From Isoperla grammatica (Eukaryota; Arthropoda; Insecta; Plecoptera; Perlodidae): a stretch of 64,000 nt of DNA. The stretch's first letter is position 1. Every line of letters starts with the position of its first letter. The notes beneath the pieces were generated by a model. It saw nothing but the letters and a program-made list of their open reading frames with translations, had not been told where the DNA came from and made no database searches. Made by a program: the position numbers and the translations under genes. The stretch spans positions 27,518,843 to 27,582,842 of the forward strand of contig OX246749.1 of assembly GCA_945910005.1 (NCBI GenBank), in the 5' to 3' direction. Shown in pieces: positions 24,271 through 36,230 of the stretch.

Positions 24271-24535
24271 GTAGTTCTACGGTCGGCCGCTCTGTGCGCG
24301 CGTTTACCCTTAGGGACGTAGTTCTACGGTCGGCCGCTCTGTGCGCGCGTTTACCCTTAGGGACGTAGTTCTACGGTCGGCCGCTCGGTGAGCGCGTTAA
24401 CCCTGAGGGACGTAGTTCTACGGTCGGCCGCTCGGTGCGCGTGTTTTCCCTGAGGGACGTAGTTCTACGGTCGGCCGCTCGGCGCGCGCGATTACCCTGA
24501 GGGACGTTGTTCTACGGTCGGCCGCTCGGTGCGCC
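24271..24535. repeat. 47-bp satellite, right block (about 5.6 copies)
   Basis: Same unit as 17,265-18,857, resuming exactly at the LINE target duplication. It ends near 24,535 with GGTGCGCCACCG. Confidence 0.95.
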
Positions 24536-24839
24536 ACCGTTGGGTTGAGACAAATACCGGTAAGGTATTTGGTTGAGAGTCAGTCGAGCAGGTCGAGGCT
24601 TGCAAACACACCGCGGCCGGTAACGGACGTTGGGGATAAGACCAACTCAGACTGGGCATTTATTTAGGTCTTAAGTGTTTGTTATTTACTAGGGTTTGTT
24701 AGTAGCGTCGAGTCGAGGGTATGTGCAGGTCCGTTTCAGCCAATAGTGCCATAATCTAGTGTCCTAAAGTTAGGCCAGGCCTAAGTTCCGGGCCCTGGAG
24801 CTTTTCTTCCAGGAAGAACGTGGCGCCCAACTTGTCTAC
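24536..24839 (+). mobile_element. Probable LTR-retroelement remnant with primer-binding-like site
   Basis: About 300 bp of unique sequence ending in TGGCGCCCAACTTG at about 24,811. TGG.GCCCAAC is the usual look of a tRNA primer-binding site just after a 5' LTR in gypsy-like elements. No second LTR and no coding region follow; the 66-bp array begins about 50 bp later. The LTR borders cannot be fixed from one copy. Confidence 0.4.
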
Positions 24840-27800
24840 ACCTCAATGAAACCAAGGAGCGTAGACGACTCACGCCCCATCCCCACTTGAGCGACACTGA
24901 GGCGCCGGTTATTGTGAGCTTACTCAGCTGACGGCTTACGCCCCATCCCCACTTGACCGACACCGAGGCGCCCGTTATTGTGTGCCTGCTCAGCTGACGG
25001 CTCACGCCCCATCCCCACTTGAGCGACACCGAGGCGCCGGTTATTGTGAGCTTACTCAGCTGACGGCTTACGCCCCATCCCCACTTGAGCGACACCGAGG
25101 CGCCCGTTATTGTGTGCCTGCTCAGCTGACGGCTCACGCCCCATCCCCACTTGAGCAACACCGAGGCGCCCGTTATTGTGAGCTTGCTCAGCTGACGGCT
25201 CACGCCCCATCCCCACTTGAGCGACACCGAGGCGCCGGTTATTGTGAGCCTGCTCAGTTGACGGCTCACGCCCCATCCCCACTTGAGCGACACCGAGGCG
25301 CCGGTTATTGTGAGCTTGCTCAGCTGACGGCTCACGCCTCATCCCCACTTGAGCGACACCGAGGCGCCGGTTATTGTGAGCCTGCTCAGTTGACGGCTCA
25401 CGCCCCATCCCCACTTGAGCAACACCGAGGCGCCCGTTATTGTGAGCTTGCTCAGCTGCCGGCTCACACCCCATCCCCACTTGAGCGACACCGAGGCGCC
25501 GGTTATTGTGAGCCTTCTCAGCTGACGGCTCACGCCCCATCCCCACTTGAGCAACACCGAGGCGCCCGTTATTGTGAGCTTGCTCAGCTGACGGCTCACG
25601 CCTCATCCCCACTTGAGCGACACCGAGGCGCCGGTTATTGTGAGCCTGCTCAGTTGACGGCTCACGCCCCATCCCCACTTGAGCGACACCGAGGCGCCCG
25701 TTATTGCGAGCTTGCTCAGCTGACGGCTCACGCCCCATCCCCACTTGAGCGACACCGAGGCGCCGGTTATTGTGAGCCTTCTCAGCTGACGGCTCACGCC
25801 CCATCCCCACTTGAGCGACACCGAGGCGCCGGTTATTGTGAGCTTACTCAGCTGACGGCTTACGCCCCATCCCCACTTGAGCGACACCGAGGCGCCCGTT
25901 ATTGTGTGCCTGCTCAGCTGACGGCTCACGCCCCATCCCCACTTGAGCGACACCGAGGCGCCGGTTATTGTGAGCTTACTCAGCTGACGGCTTACGCCCC
26001 ATCCCCACTTGAGCGACACCGAGGCGCCCGTTATTGTGTGCCTGCTCAGCTGACGGCTCACGCCCCATCCCCACTTGAGCAACACCGAGGCGCCCGTTAT
26101 TGTGATCTTGCTCAGCTGACGGCTCACGCCCCATCCCCACTTGAGCGACACCGAGGCGCCGGTTATTGTGAGCCTGCTCAGTTGACGGCTCACGCCCCAT
26201 CCCCACTTGAGCGACACCGAGGCGCCCGTTATTGCGAGCTTGCTCAGCTTACGGCTCACGCCCCATCCCCACTTGAGCGACACCGAGGCGCCGGTTATTG
26301 TGAGCCTTCTCAGCTGACGGCTCACGCCCCATCCCCACTTGAGCGACACCGAGGCGCCCGTTATTGCGAGCTTGCTCAGCTGACGGCTCACGCCCCATCC
26401 CCACTTGAGCGACACCGAGGCGCCGGTTATTGTGTGCCTGCTCAGCTGACGGCTTACGCCCCATCCCCACTTGAGCGACACTGAGGCGCCGGTTATTGTG
26501 AGCTTGCTCAGCTGACGGCTCACGCCCCATCCCCACTTGAGCGACACTGAGGCGCCGGTTAATGTGAGCCTGCTCAGCTGACGGCTCACGCCCCATCCCC
26601 ACTTGAGCGACACCGAGGCGCCGGTTATTGTGAGCTTGCTCAGCTGACGGCTCACGCCCCATCCCCACTTGAGCGACACCGAGGCGCCGGTTATTGTGAC
26701 CCTGCTCAGCTGACGGCTCACGCCCCATCCCCACTTGAGCGACACTGAGGCGCCGGTTATTGTGAGCCTGCTCAGCTGACGGCTCACGCCCCATCCCCAC
26801 TTGAGCGACACCGAGGCGCCGGTTATTGTGAGCCTGCTCAGCTGACGGCTCACGCCCCATCCCCACTTGAGCGACACTGAGGCGCCGGTTATTGTGAGCT
26901 TGCTCAGCTGACGGCTCACACCCCATCCCCACTTGAGCGACACCGAGGCGCCGGTTATTGTGAGCCTGCTCAGCTGACAGCTCACGCCCCATCCCCACTT
27001 GAGCGACACCGAGGCACCGGTTATTGTGAGCCTGCTCAGCTGACGGCTCACGCCCCATCCCCACTTGAGCGACACCGAGGCGCAGGTTATTGTGAGCCTG
27101 CTCAGCTGACGGCTCACGCCCCATCCCCACTTGAGCGACACCGAGGCGCCGGTTATTGTGAGCCTGCTCAGCTGACGGCTCACGCCCCATCCCCACTTGA
27201 GCGACACCGAGGCGCAGGTTATTGTGAGCCTGCTCAGCTGACGGCTCACGCCCCATCCCCACTTGAGCGACACCGAGGCGCAGGTTATTGCGAGCTTGCT
27301 CAGCTGACGGCTCACGCCTCATCCTCACTTGAGCGACACCGAGGCGCAGGTTATTGTGAGCCTGCTCAGCTGACGGCTCACGCCCCATCCCCACTTGAGC
27401 GACACCGAGGCGCCGGTTATTGTGAGCCTGCTCAGCTGACGGCTCACGCCCCATCCCCACTTGAGCGACACTGAGGCGCCGGTTATTGTGAGCCTGCTCA
27501 GCTGACGGCTCACGCCTCATCCCCACTTGAGTGACACCGAGGCGCCCGTTATTGTGAGCCTGCTCAGTTGACGGCTCACGCCCCATCCCCACTTGAGCGA
27601 CACTGAGGCGCCCGTTATTGCGAGCTTGCTCAGCTGACGGCTCACGCCCCCTCCCCACTTGAGCGACACCGAGACGGCGGTTATTGTGAGCCTGCTCAGC
27701 TGACTGCTCACGCCTCATCCCCACTTCAGCGACACCGAGGCGCAAGTTATTGTGAGCCTGCTCAGCTGACGGCTCACGCCCCATCCCCACTTGAGCGACA

Positions 27801-30245
27801 CCGAGGCGCCGGTTATTGTGAGCTTGCTCAGCTGACGGCTCACGCCTCATCCCCACTTGAGCGATACCGAGGCGCAAGTTATTGTGAGCCTGCTCAGCTG
27901 ACGGCTCACGCCCCATCCCCACTTGAGCGACACCGAGGCGCCGGTTATTGTGAGCTTGCTCAGCTGACGGCTCACGCCCCATCCCCACTTGAGCGACACC
28001 GAGGCGCCGGTTATTGTGAGCCTGCTCAGCTGACGGCTCACGCCCCATCCCCACTTGAGCGACACCGAGGCGCCGGTTATTGTGAGCCTGCTCAGCTGAC
28101 TGCTCACGCCTCATCCCCACTTCAGCGACACCGAGGCGCCGGTTATTGTGAGCCTGCTCAGCTGACGGCTCACGCCCCATCCCCACTTGAGCGACACCGA
28201 GGCGCCGGTTATTGTGAGCCTGCTCAGCTGACGGCTCACGCCCCATCCCCACTTGAGCGACACCGAGGCGCCGGTTATTGTGAGCCTGCTCAGCTGACGG
28301 CTCACGCCTCATCCCCACTTGAGCGACACCGAGGCGCCGGTTATTGTGAGCCTGCTCAGCTGACGGCTCACGCCTCATCCCCACTTGAGCGACACCGAGG
28401 CGCCGGTTATTGTGAGCTTGCTCAGCTGACGGCTCACGCCCCATCCCCACTTGAGCGACACCGAGGCGCCCGTTATTGTGAGCTTGCTCAGCTAACGGCT
28501 CACGCCCCATCCCCACTTGAGCGACACTGAGGCGCCGGTTATTGTGAGCTTGCTCAGCTGACGGCTCACGCCCCATCCCCACTTGAGCGACACTGAGGCG
28601 CCGGTTATTGTGAGCTTGCTCAGCTGACGGCTCACGCCCCATCCCCACTTAAGCGACACCGAGGCGCCGGTTATTGTGAGCCTGCTCAGCTGACGGCTCA
28701 CGCCCCATCCCCACTTGAGCGACACTGAGGCGCCGGTTATTGTGAGCTTGCTCAGCTGACGGCTCACACCCCATCCCCACTTGAGCGACACCGAGGCGCC
28801 GGTTATTGTGAGCTTGCTTAGCTGACGGCTCACACCCCATCCCCACTTGAGCGACACTGAGGCGCCGGTTATAGAGGACTCAAAACTAACATAGATAGCG
28901 CTGCTAAGCAACCTCCTTTCAGCGCCATTAATGAATAATAACAATACAACAACAATGAAAATTGACAGCTAGACCACTCCTAATAGAAGTTTATTTTCTT
29001 GCCACCAGAATGCGTCTAATGTATTTTGAGTGCTCTATTGTGAGCCTTCTCAGCTGACGGCTCACGCCCCATCCCCACTTGAGCGACACCGAGGCGCCGG
29101 TTATTGTGAGCCTTCTCAGCTGACGGCTCACGCCCCATCCCCACTTGAGCGACACCGAGGCGCCCGTTATTGCGAGCTTGCTCAGCTGACGGCTCACGCC
29201 CCATCCCCACTTGAGCGACACCGAGGCGCCGGTTATTGTGAGGTTGCTCAGCTGACGGCTCACGCCCCATCCCCACTTGAGCGACACCGAGGCGCCCGTT
29301 ATTGTGAGCCTTCTCAGCTGACGGCTCACGCCCCATCCCCACTTGAGCGACACCGAGGCGCCCGTTATTGTGAGCCTGCTCAGCTGACGGCTCACGCCCC
29401 ATCCCCACTTGAGCGACACCGAGGCGCCGGTTATTGTGAGCTTGCTCAGCTGACGGCTCACGCCCCATCCCCACTTGAGCAACACTGAGGCGCCGGTTAT
29501 TGTGAGCCTGCTCATCTGACGGCTCACGCCCCATCCCCACTTGAGCGACACTTAGGCGCCCGTTATTGCGAGCTTGCTCAGCTGACGGCTCACGCCCCAT
29601 CCCTACTTAAGCGACACCGAGGCGCCGGTTATTGTGAGCCTTCTCAGCTGACGGCTCACGCCCCATCCCCACTTAAGCGACACCGAGGCGCCCGTTATTG
29701 TGAGCCTGCTCAGCTGACGGCTCACGCCCCATCCCCACTTGAGCGACACCGAGGCGCCGGTTATTGTGAGCCTTCTCAGCTGACGGCTCACGCCCCATCC
29801 CCACTTGAGCGACACCGAGGCGCCCGTTATTGCGAGCTTGCTCAGCTGACGGCTCACGCCCCATCCCCACTTGAGCGACACCGAGGCGCCGGTTATTGTG
29901 TGCCTGCTCAGCTGACGGCTTACGCCCCATCCCCACTTGAGCGACACCTAGGCGCCCGTTATTGTGAGCTTGCTCAGCTGACGGCTCACGCCCCATCCCC
30001 ACTTGAGCGACACCGAGGCGCAGGTTATTGTGAGCCTGCTCAGCTGACGGCTCACGCCCCATCCCCACTTGAGCGACACCGAGGCGCCGGTTATTGTGAG
30101 CCTGCTCAGCTGACGGCTCACACCCCATCCCCACTTGAGCGACACCGAGGCGCCGGTTATTGTGAGCTTGCTCAGCTGACGGCTCACGCCCCATCCCCAC
30201 TTGAGCGACACCGAGGCGCCGGTTATTGTGAGCTTGCTCAGCTAC
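24840..30245. repeat. 66-bp satellite array, about 80 copies, open in several frames
   Basis: Unit core CAGCTGACGGCTCACGCC, CCATCCCCACTTGAGCGACA, CCGAGGCGCCGGTTATTG, then TGAGC(C/T)TGCT; 66 bp in total. Because 66 is divisible by three and the unit lacks stops in several frames, very long open frames run through it on both strands (for example 500 codons on plus, 799 and 570 on minus), made of 22-residue repeats such as SRQLSRLTITGASVSLKWGW. Substitutions are scattered over all codon positions and several frames are open at once, so protein coding is unlikely. The array lies in APN intron 1 and is interrupted by a MITE at 28,873-29,035. Confidence 0.95.
28873..29035. mobile_element. 163-bp MITE inside the 66-bp satellite
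   Basis: The only non-satellite segment in the array. Ends are inverted: AGAGGACTCAAAA at the left, TTTTGAGTGCTC at the right. The satellite is restored by removing the segment with one copy of TAT (28,870-28,872 and 29,036-29,038), which suggests a 2-3 bp target duplication. Non-coding and AT-rich inside. Confidence 0.75.
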
Positions 30246-33194
30246 TTTTTGGATTGTCACATCGTTCAAGTTGCTCCAAATTTCCATCTCGCCGCCGCCA
30301 TTAAAGTCACTCCTCTGAGTGTACTCTCTAGTCAGAGTCAACTATAACTAATGATCAAAGTCAGCTGAACAATGCAATTAAAACAAAATGTTTTTAATTT
30401 TTAAATAGAAGTGTGTATTTTAAATATTGTTTGTAAATCTTTCCCTACATAAATATGTTATTTTAACTAAACTGTTAATTTATTTGCATTGTCGGAAGTG
30501 CTAGTCCGTCAACTGACTAAAACATGGCGCAGTAGTTGCCGCTCAAAATCAGTGCAGCCATATAGTGGAAACAAAATAATAGCAAGAATAACACTAATTT
30601 GATATCTGTTTGATTGAAATAATGTCCCGTATATTAGATTGATATTAACATATTATAAACACTTGTGTATGGTTGCTTTGATTTAGAAGTGATATATGAA
30701 GTGGAACACGTAATATTTGGTCATGTAGTCTATTGCCAACCTTAAAATACGCTTGGCAACATCGCAACGTGATCGCAACTTTCCCAACAATCAACCATAT
30801 GCCATGTGAAGATGTCAGCTTCTTTCGCGCGCAGTAAAAAGGGACGTTTTCATGCTGCGTTTACTAAAACGCGCTTGATGCGACGCAACTGAAACGCTAA
30901 AATCAGATGATCAGTTTGGAGCGACGCGATCTGTTGTGATTAGCTGTGCCAGATTTAACTTTATCGCGCGTTGCGTGTGCAAAAAGTGCATATCAAAATT
31001 CAAAACAAAAACAATTGACAACACATTGTTTGTGTTGTTTGTGACGGCTGTTGAAAACGAAAGTCTTGTGGGACAGCACTCTATGACAACTAAAATGCGA
31101 TGGCATAGGTAGCTAGCAGATAAGGTGGTGTGTGCACATAATAATGTAATTAATTTAACATTTGAGCCGTAAAGCCAATGTCTGGAGTGAGGCGTAGGCC
31201 TAGCTAGCCTAGGACTCAATTTCATACGGAAGAGAATGCTGACATTTAGGCCTACCTTATCTAGGCTCTCTCTAGCCTAGCCTAGACCAGGCCTTCACAA
31301 AAATGAATCGATACAGGCCTAGGGGTAGGCCCCACTGCAGTTTGCTTCTAGGACTCTATACTGTTAAATTTAGTACATTCTTGGCCCACGCCAATCTCCA
31401 TCCATACCCCCTGGCTACCGATTGCGAAATGCGAACAATGACTTTATTCGGGATAAACATTTTTCTGCTACTAAGGGTAGACCAAGGCTGTTGTCCTAGG
31501 CTGGCCCTTGGATTCTATACAAAGTAGGCCTAATATTAGATGATAATCACGACATTGTTGACGACGAAAGAACGAAATCTTTCAATGTAAACAAAGCGCA
31601 GCGCGAGTGCCTAGGCGCTGGCCCGGGGCACGTCAATGTCCGCTATCAACATCATAAATAGAACGTAGACAAAATATTACAATGCACAGTTAACTTCAAG
31701 GATCAAATACAGATATTGTGTATTATGTTCCAACAAAATAAATAACTGAATCAATCAAAAGCTTAGAATTCTAGATTACAAAAATTGAGTACTGGCCTAC
31801 AAAAGGCTCATGTTGCAGAATACAAGTATTCAAATAACAATCTTGACATAAGAATTCATACAAATCATAAAGGAAAATGTTATTCGGTTAATATGAACGT
31901 TGGTCTGCGTCAGGCAAGTGTGGACAGCCGGGTCTAGCAATCGCGGGCGGCGGGGGAGTGACCTGTTGGAGCAGTCGACTCTGCATTGTTGCCAAGTTTC
32001 TGAGCGTACATGCAACTTTAGGCTCAAATAACGCAAAAAGTAGTACGGATATACTCATTTTTTCTGCTTTATGTGTATTTCTTGAGAACTTAGCTTCATT
32101 TTGATACTAAATTTGTTCACGTTACAACGTTTTTTGGCTCCTTTATATCTATGTGAAGGTGATAAAATGTGTAATTTCTCTCTCTCCAATGTTAAAGGAT
32201 AGGGATTTTTAAAATGTTCACTTCATTATTTTGGAAAAAGTAGATCGGAAAAGTACTTACATTTTTTTGTATTGTGAAAGAGCGCTGTCTCATTGTAAAG
32301 TAAGCCAAATATGAAGAACGTGACAACGATGTCGAGTTATAGAGGAGTGACTTTAAACACATGTTAAATGAACTGGGATTCTTTGCAAACTACAAAATAA
32401 TGGATTTAATTCTTAGTATTGATATAACTTGAAGAAGGTGTCATTCATTTTTAGTTTTATAATATGTAATCATACAACACAAACAAACGAATGACACCTT
32501 CTTCAAAATGTAAAGTTTAAACTTTAGAGTGTAACAACACACTCCATGAATACCACAAATTAATAAATAGGCTGAATAAATAAAAAGACTAAATAAATAA
32601 ATAAAATTTTGTTATGGTCTACCCACTCCGTTACAAGAATACTGATTTTGGTACAACTGGGATATAACGAAGTCTTATTTCTACTTCCTTCCTCATGTGA
32701 GAAACATATGGTATAGATTCCTACCTAAATATTGTGATGCACTATTAATATGCTGTAATATCGTGCAATATTATACCTGCTTAATGCTATATGCTATGCT
32801 ATGCTATGCCATGCTATGCTATAAAACACATGCTATGTAACAGAGCGGAGAGCTCAAATCATGGTCATGTCTACAAACAAACAAAATATACATTTATCAA
32901 TGTTTTGATTTTAAGTTTTCATTTCTAACCTTTTTTTATAATGACTGTTTCAATGTTGTGATTTATTGAAATGAAAGTAGAAAGTAGGTAGGTTGTTAAA
33001 ATCGATCATGAAGAAGGAAGCAAAACAAGAATTTGTTTAAAGAATTCGTTATATCTCCGTTTTACCCTGATTTTCAGTGGAGGACATTTATACCACTAAT
33101 TATGCGCTTCGTTGCTATGAGCGCACTAGGTCTTAAGCCACCGTTTAAACACACAAGTATCATATTGATAGACTTCCAAAGTTTAAAAATCCAT
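30246..33194. other. AT-rich remainder of APN intron 1
   Basis: No gene could be supported. Small structures only: TAGGCC/CCTAGG-rich sequence at 31,200-31,330; a hairpin at 32,432-32,507 (TTGAAGAAGGTGTCATTC and complement); and an ATGCT pentamer microsatellite at about 32,785-32,825. Confidence 0.55.
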
Positions 33195-33265
33195 CCCCGA
33201 AACAGAATTCGAACCCTGGGCCATCTGCATTGGAAGCAGGACTAAACCCTCTAGCCTAACGAGCC
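33195..33265 (-). repeat. tRNA-like segment (tRNA pseudogene or SINE head)
   Basis: On the minus strand: an A-box-like TAGGCTAGAGG, an anticodon-arm-like CTGCTTCCAATGCAG, and a perfect B-box GGTTCGAATTC at normal spacing. The T and acceptor stems do not pair well, so a functional tRNA is unlikely. A tRNA-derived SINE head or tRNA pseudogene fits better. It lies about 360 bp downstream of APN exon 1, in intron 1. Confidence 0.45.
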
Positions 33266-33627
33266 ACACACTTGAGAGACCAACGAGCCAAGGCATTAGC
33301 AAGTGAACACTAATCCAGGAGATTTAGACAAGTTGGGGGACACAATCAAGTTGCCTCTTTTGACTTGCAGAGTCATGTTGGGCATGTTCTACTGCGACAT
33401 CAGGCAAAAGGAGGCCTTAGGGGTAAGATTTAAATAAAATGAAATTGACTAAGAGTATAACTGCAAGAAGGAAAGACATATCTTTGTCGCCTATTACTCT
33501 TACGTCTGGCAGAGTCAACCTGAATTTACTCACCCCGGACAAGGTATTAAACTAAAACATTGGTGACGTAGGTTCACACGATGCAGTGCGCGGTAAACAA
33601 GATAAGCGTTCTGAGAAGTAGGCCTAC

Positions 33628-34127
33628 CTCTTTTCGCCGGATGCGGTCTTATAGGCGCTCAAGTAGAAGCCCGACATGTTTGTATGCAGCGAGCCCGTGT
33701 AGTTCATGCTCACTTCGTAGTCCTCGTCGGCCTGCAACCTGGCCTCCAACTCGATCACGTAGAAGTGTCTCAGCGTGTCCTCCGACGTCCTCACCACCGC
33801 CACCTCGCTATTGTCCGCCACCCTCCTCACCGCCAGGCTGTCGTTGTGCACCTCCAGCCCGTCCTCGTGCAGACAGATGGAGCTCACGTCAGCCAAGGCG
33901 GTGAACCTGATCTCGACGCGGCCGTCGAAGGTCAAGTTCTCGGGTATGAACGGAACGAGCCACAACTTGTAGTGTGTCGGCCTCCAGTGCGGTGCCAGTC
34001 TGTAGTCGATGTCGTCTGGAGGCAGCTCTGAGACCCTCATTAAGGACATGGGGTCTGGCTCGCTGCTGGCTGACCCGCACGCGGCCAGCACCACCATCAA
34101 CGCTACCACTCGGTACATCTGGCTCAC
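33628..34127 (-). CDS. Aminopeptidase N (M1 family), exon 1 with signal peptide
   Basis: 500-bp coding exon (166 codons plus two bases). The start at 34,127 gives MSQMYRVVALMVVLAACGSA, a hydrophobic leader consistent with secretion; an alternative Met lies three codons in. It then reads YRLAPHWRPTHYKLWLVPFI, the usual start of the M1 N-terminal beta domain, with several Asn-X-Ser/Thr sites, and ends in SGFYLSAYKTASGEKR. A short cytoplasmic tail plus signal anchor is usual for APN; here the leader looks cleavable, which would suit a secreted or GPI-anchored form as in some arthropods (inference). The donor is 'gtaggc' at 33,627. It joins exon 2 in frame to give GEKRFAATQFEP. Confidence 0.92.
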
Positions 34128-34234
34128 GGCTGTGACAGACTCAACGTAGCTCCTACGAGTACCGCCTAGTTCATAGAGAAATAAAACGTCCAGTTACCAT
34201 GGTTTCAGCTCTACCAAATAAAACAGGAAGAGGA

Positions 34235-34265
34235 GAATGACAGTGCTGTACTTCGGGTCTATATA
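34235..34265 (-). promoter_or_regulatory. Candidate APN core promoter: TATA box and initiator
   Basis: On the minus strand TATATAG begins at 34,265, and TCATTC (arthropod-style initiator TCAKTY) has its A at 34,238, 27 bp downstream. This would give a 5' UTR of about 111 nt before the ATG at 34,127. There is no experimental support. Confidence 0.5.
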
Positions 34266-34346
34266 CATAAAGAGTGGCGCTATCTAGCGGTGAGGTTACA
34301 CAACAGTAACTTCTACCACGGTGTACTTAATCGCCGCTCGCCGCGC

Positions 34347-34413
34347 CAAGGTCTACTTGATCTCCACCAAGCGTAGGCTCGTACTCCGCTAGGCGGCGAT
34401 CAAGTAGACCTTG
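34347..34413. mobile_element. 67-bp hairpin repeat upstream of APN
   Basis: Inverted ends CAAGGTCTACTTGATC and GATCAAGTAGACCTTG around a 35-bp loop. The same termini occur in the 47-bp hairpin at 61,950-61,996, so this is a dispersed family. It lies about 110 bp upstream of the predicted APN start site. Confidence 0.65.
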
Positions 34414-34691
34414 ACTTCTGCATGCCTACGCTACCTATCGGCAAATCATTCAACTAATTTTGAACTCCTCCCATTTCGGCGGCTCTTTTGGTAGGAGATT
34501 TTTCAAGTTAAATTCCACTCCGTTATTTATTCATCTCGAACAGATAATATTTAACATAATATGATTGGGTGTTATAACATTTGTGTTCGCGAATGAATAC
34601 AGAACCCCAATGGAACTTCTTTGACATAATTAGTATGTTTTAACGACGCGCTAAACAACTAAAGTGGCCGCCGAATAAAGCGTTCACCCGA

Positions 34692-35808
34692 GTTATGCGG
34701 ACTGTCTTCCCCTCTTACCCCCACCAGTGTCCGCGCACGGGCGAAGACCGTCAGCTGTCAACTAAAGAGTTCACTCGAGTTTTGGGAACTGTCTTCCCCT
34801 CTTACCCCCACCAGTGTCCGCACACGGGCGAAGACCGTCAGCTGTCAACTAAAGAGTTCACTCGAGCTATGGGGACTGTCTTCCCCTCTTACCCCCACCA
34901 GTGTCCGCACACGGGCGAAGACCGTCAGCTGTCAACTAAAGAGTTCACTCGAGTTATGGGGACTGTCTTCCCCTCTTACCCCCACCAGTGTCCGCACACG
35001 GGCAAAGACCGTCCAGCTGTCAACTAAAGAGTTCACTCGAGTTTTGGGAACTGTCTTCCCCTCTTACCCCCACCAGTGTCCGCACACGGGCGAAGACCGT
35101 CAGCTGTCAACTAAAGAGTTCACTCGAGTTTTGGGAACTGTCTTCCCCTCTTACCCCCACCAGTGTCCGCACACGGGCGAAGACCGTCAGCTGTCAACTA
35201 AAGAGTTCACTCGAGTTATGGGGAATGTTTCCCCTCTTACCCCCACCAGTGTCCGCACACGGGCGAAGACCGTCAGCTGTCAACTAAAGAGTTCACTCGA
35301 GTTATGGGGACTGTCTTCCCCTTTTACCCCCACCAGTGTCCGCACACGGGCGAAGACCGTCAGCTGTCAACTAAAGAGTTCACCCGAGTTATGCGGACTG
35401 TCTTCCCCTCCTACCCCCACCAGTGTCCGCACACGGGCGAAGACCGTCAGCTGTCAACTAAAGAGTTCACTCGAGTTATGGGGACTGTCTTCCCCTTTTA
35501 CCCCCACCAGTGTCCGCACACGGGCGAAGACCGTCAACTGTCAACTAAAGAGTTCACTCGAGTTATGCGGACTGTCTTCCCCTCCTACCCCCACCAGTGT
35601 CCGCACACGGGCGAAGACCGTCAGCTGTCAACTAAAGAGTTCACCCGAGTTATGCGGACTGTCTTCCCCTCCTACCCCCACCAGTGTCCGCGCACGGGCG
35701 AAGACCGTCAGCTGTCAACTAAAGAGTTCACTCGAGTTATGGGGACTGTCTTCCCCTTTTACCCCCACCAGTGTCCGCGCACGGGCGAAGACCGTCGAGC
35801 TGCCAACG
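34692..35808. repeat. 87-bp tandem array, about 13 copies
   Basis: Unit with GTCTTCCCCTCTTACCCCCA, CCAGTGTCCGCACACGGGCG and CAACTAAAGAGTTCACTCGA. 87 is divisible by three, so stop-free frames of 29-residue repeats run through it (for example VFPSYPHQCPHTGEDR). No domain is recognisable and I regard the frames as artefacts. The array sits between the 5' end of APN and the 3' end of the ABCA gene. Confidence 0.95.
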
Positions 35809-36230
35809 GTCATCCAATTAAATAAACCATCTTTTAATACAAACAAATTTCTTTATTTGTATAACATTATATCATTTTATGTAATTCTATCATTAATTAT
35901 TTGACATGAGTTGATATTTTCATGGGAAAACGATATATATGCGAATTTGTTTTTTCCTATAAATAAATAAATGAATGAATGACAGAATAACTTATAAATA
36001 ATGGTCACATGAATAACATACGAGGCAAAGTTAAGCTTGATTTTTTTATAATTTATAAATTAACCAAAATCACTTCAAAATATATTAATACACAATGTAA
36101 ATAAAAAGGTATTAAACGCAAAGAAAATATTTATATTAAAACAATCAGGTCAAAAAGTGCGTAACAACGCATGAAACAAAACAAAAACAATAGGCGGTAT
36201 TAAAAATGTACAATACACAATTGTTTTTAG
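35809..36230. other. AT-rich 3' flank of the ABCA gene
   Basis: Contains the expected 3' UTR of the minus-strand ABCA gene. AT-rich; no firm polyadenylation signal was chosen. Confidence 0.5.

Noticed and set aside
24781..29600. Very long frames (500-799 codons) in the 66-bp array as repeat proteins
   Set aside because: Several frames on both strands are open at once, variation is spread evenly, and there is no start, signal or domain; it lies in the intron of another gene.
33195..33265. Functional tRNA with CCA or TCC anticodon
   Set aside because: B-box is perfect but T and acceptor stems do not pair, so I list it only as a tRNA-like repeat.
34695..35904. 286-codon frame with CPHTGED, reminiscent of zinc-finger linkers
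   Set aside because: No Cys-Cys-His-His spacing; the frame follows from an 87-bp unit.
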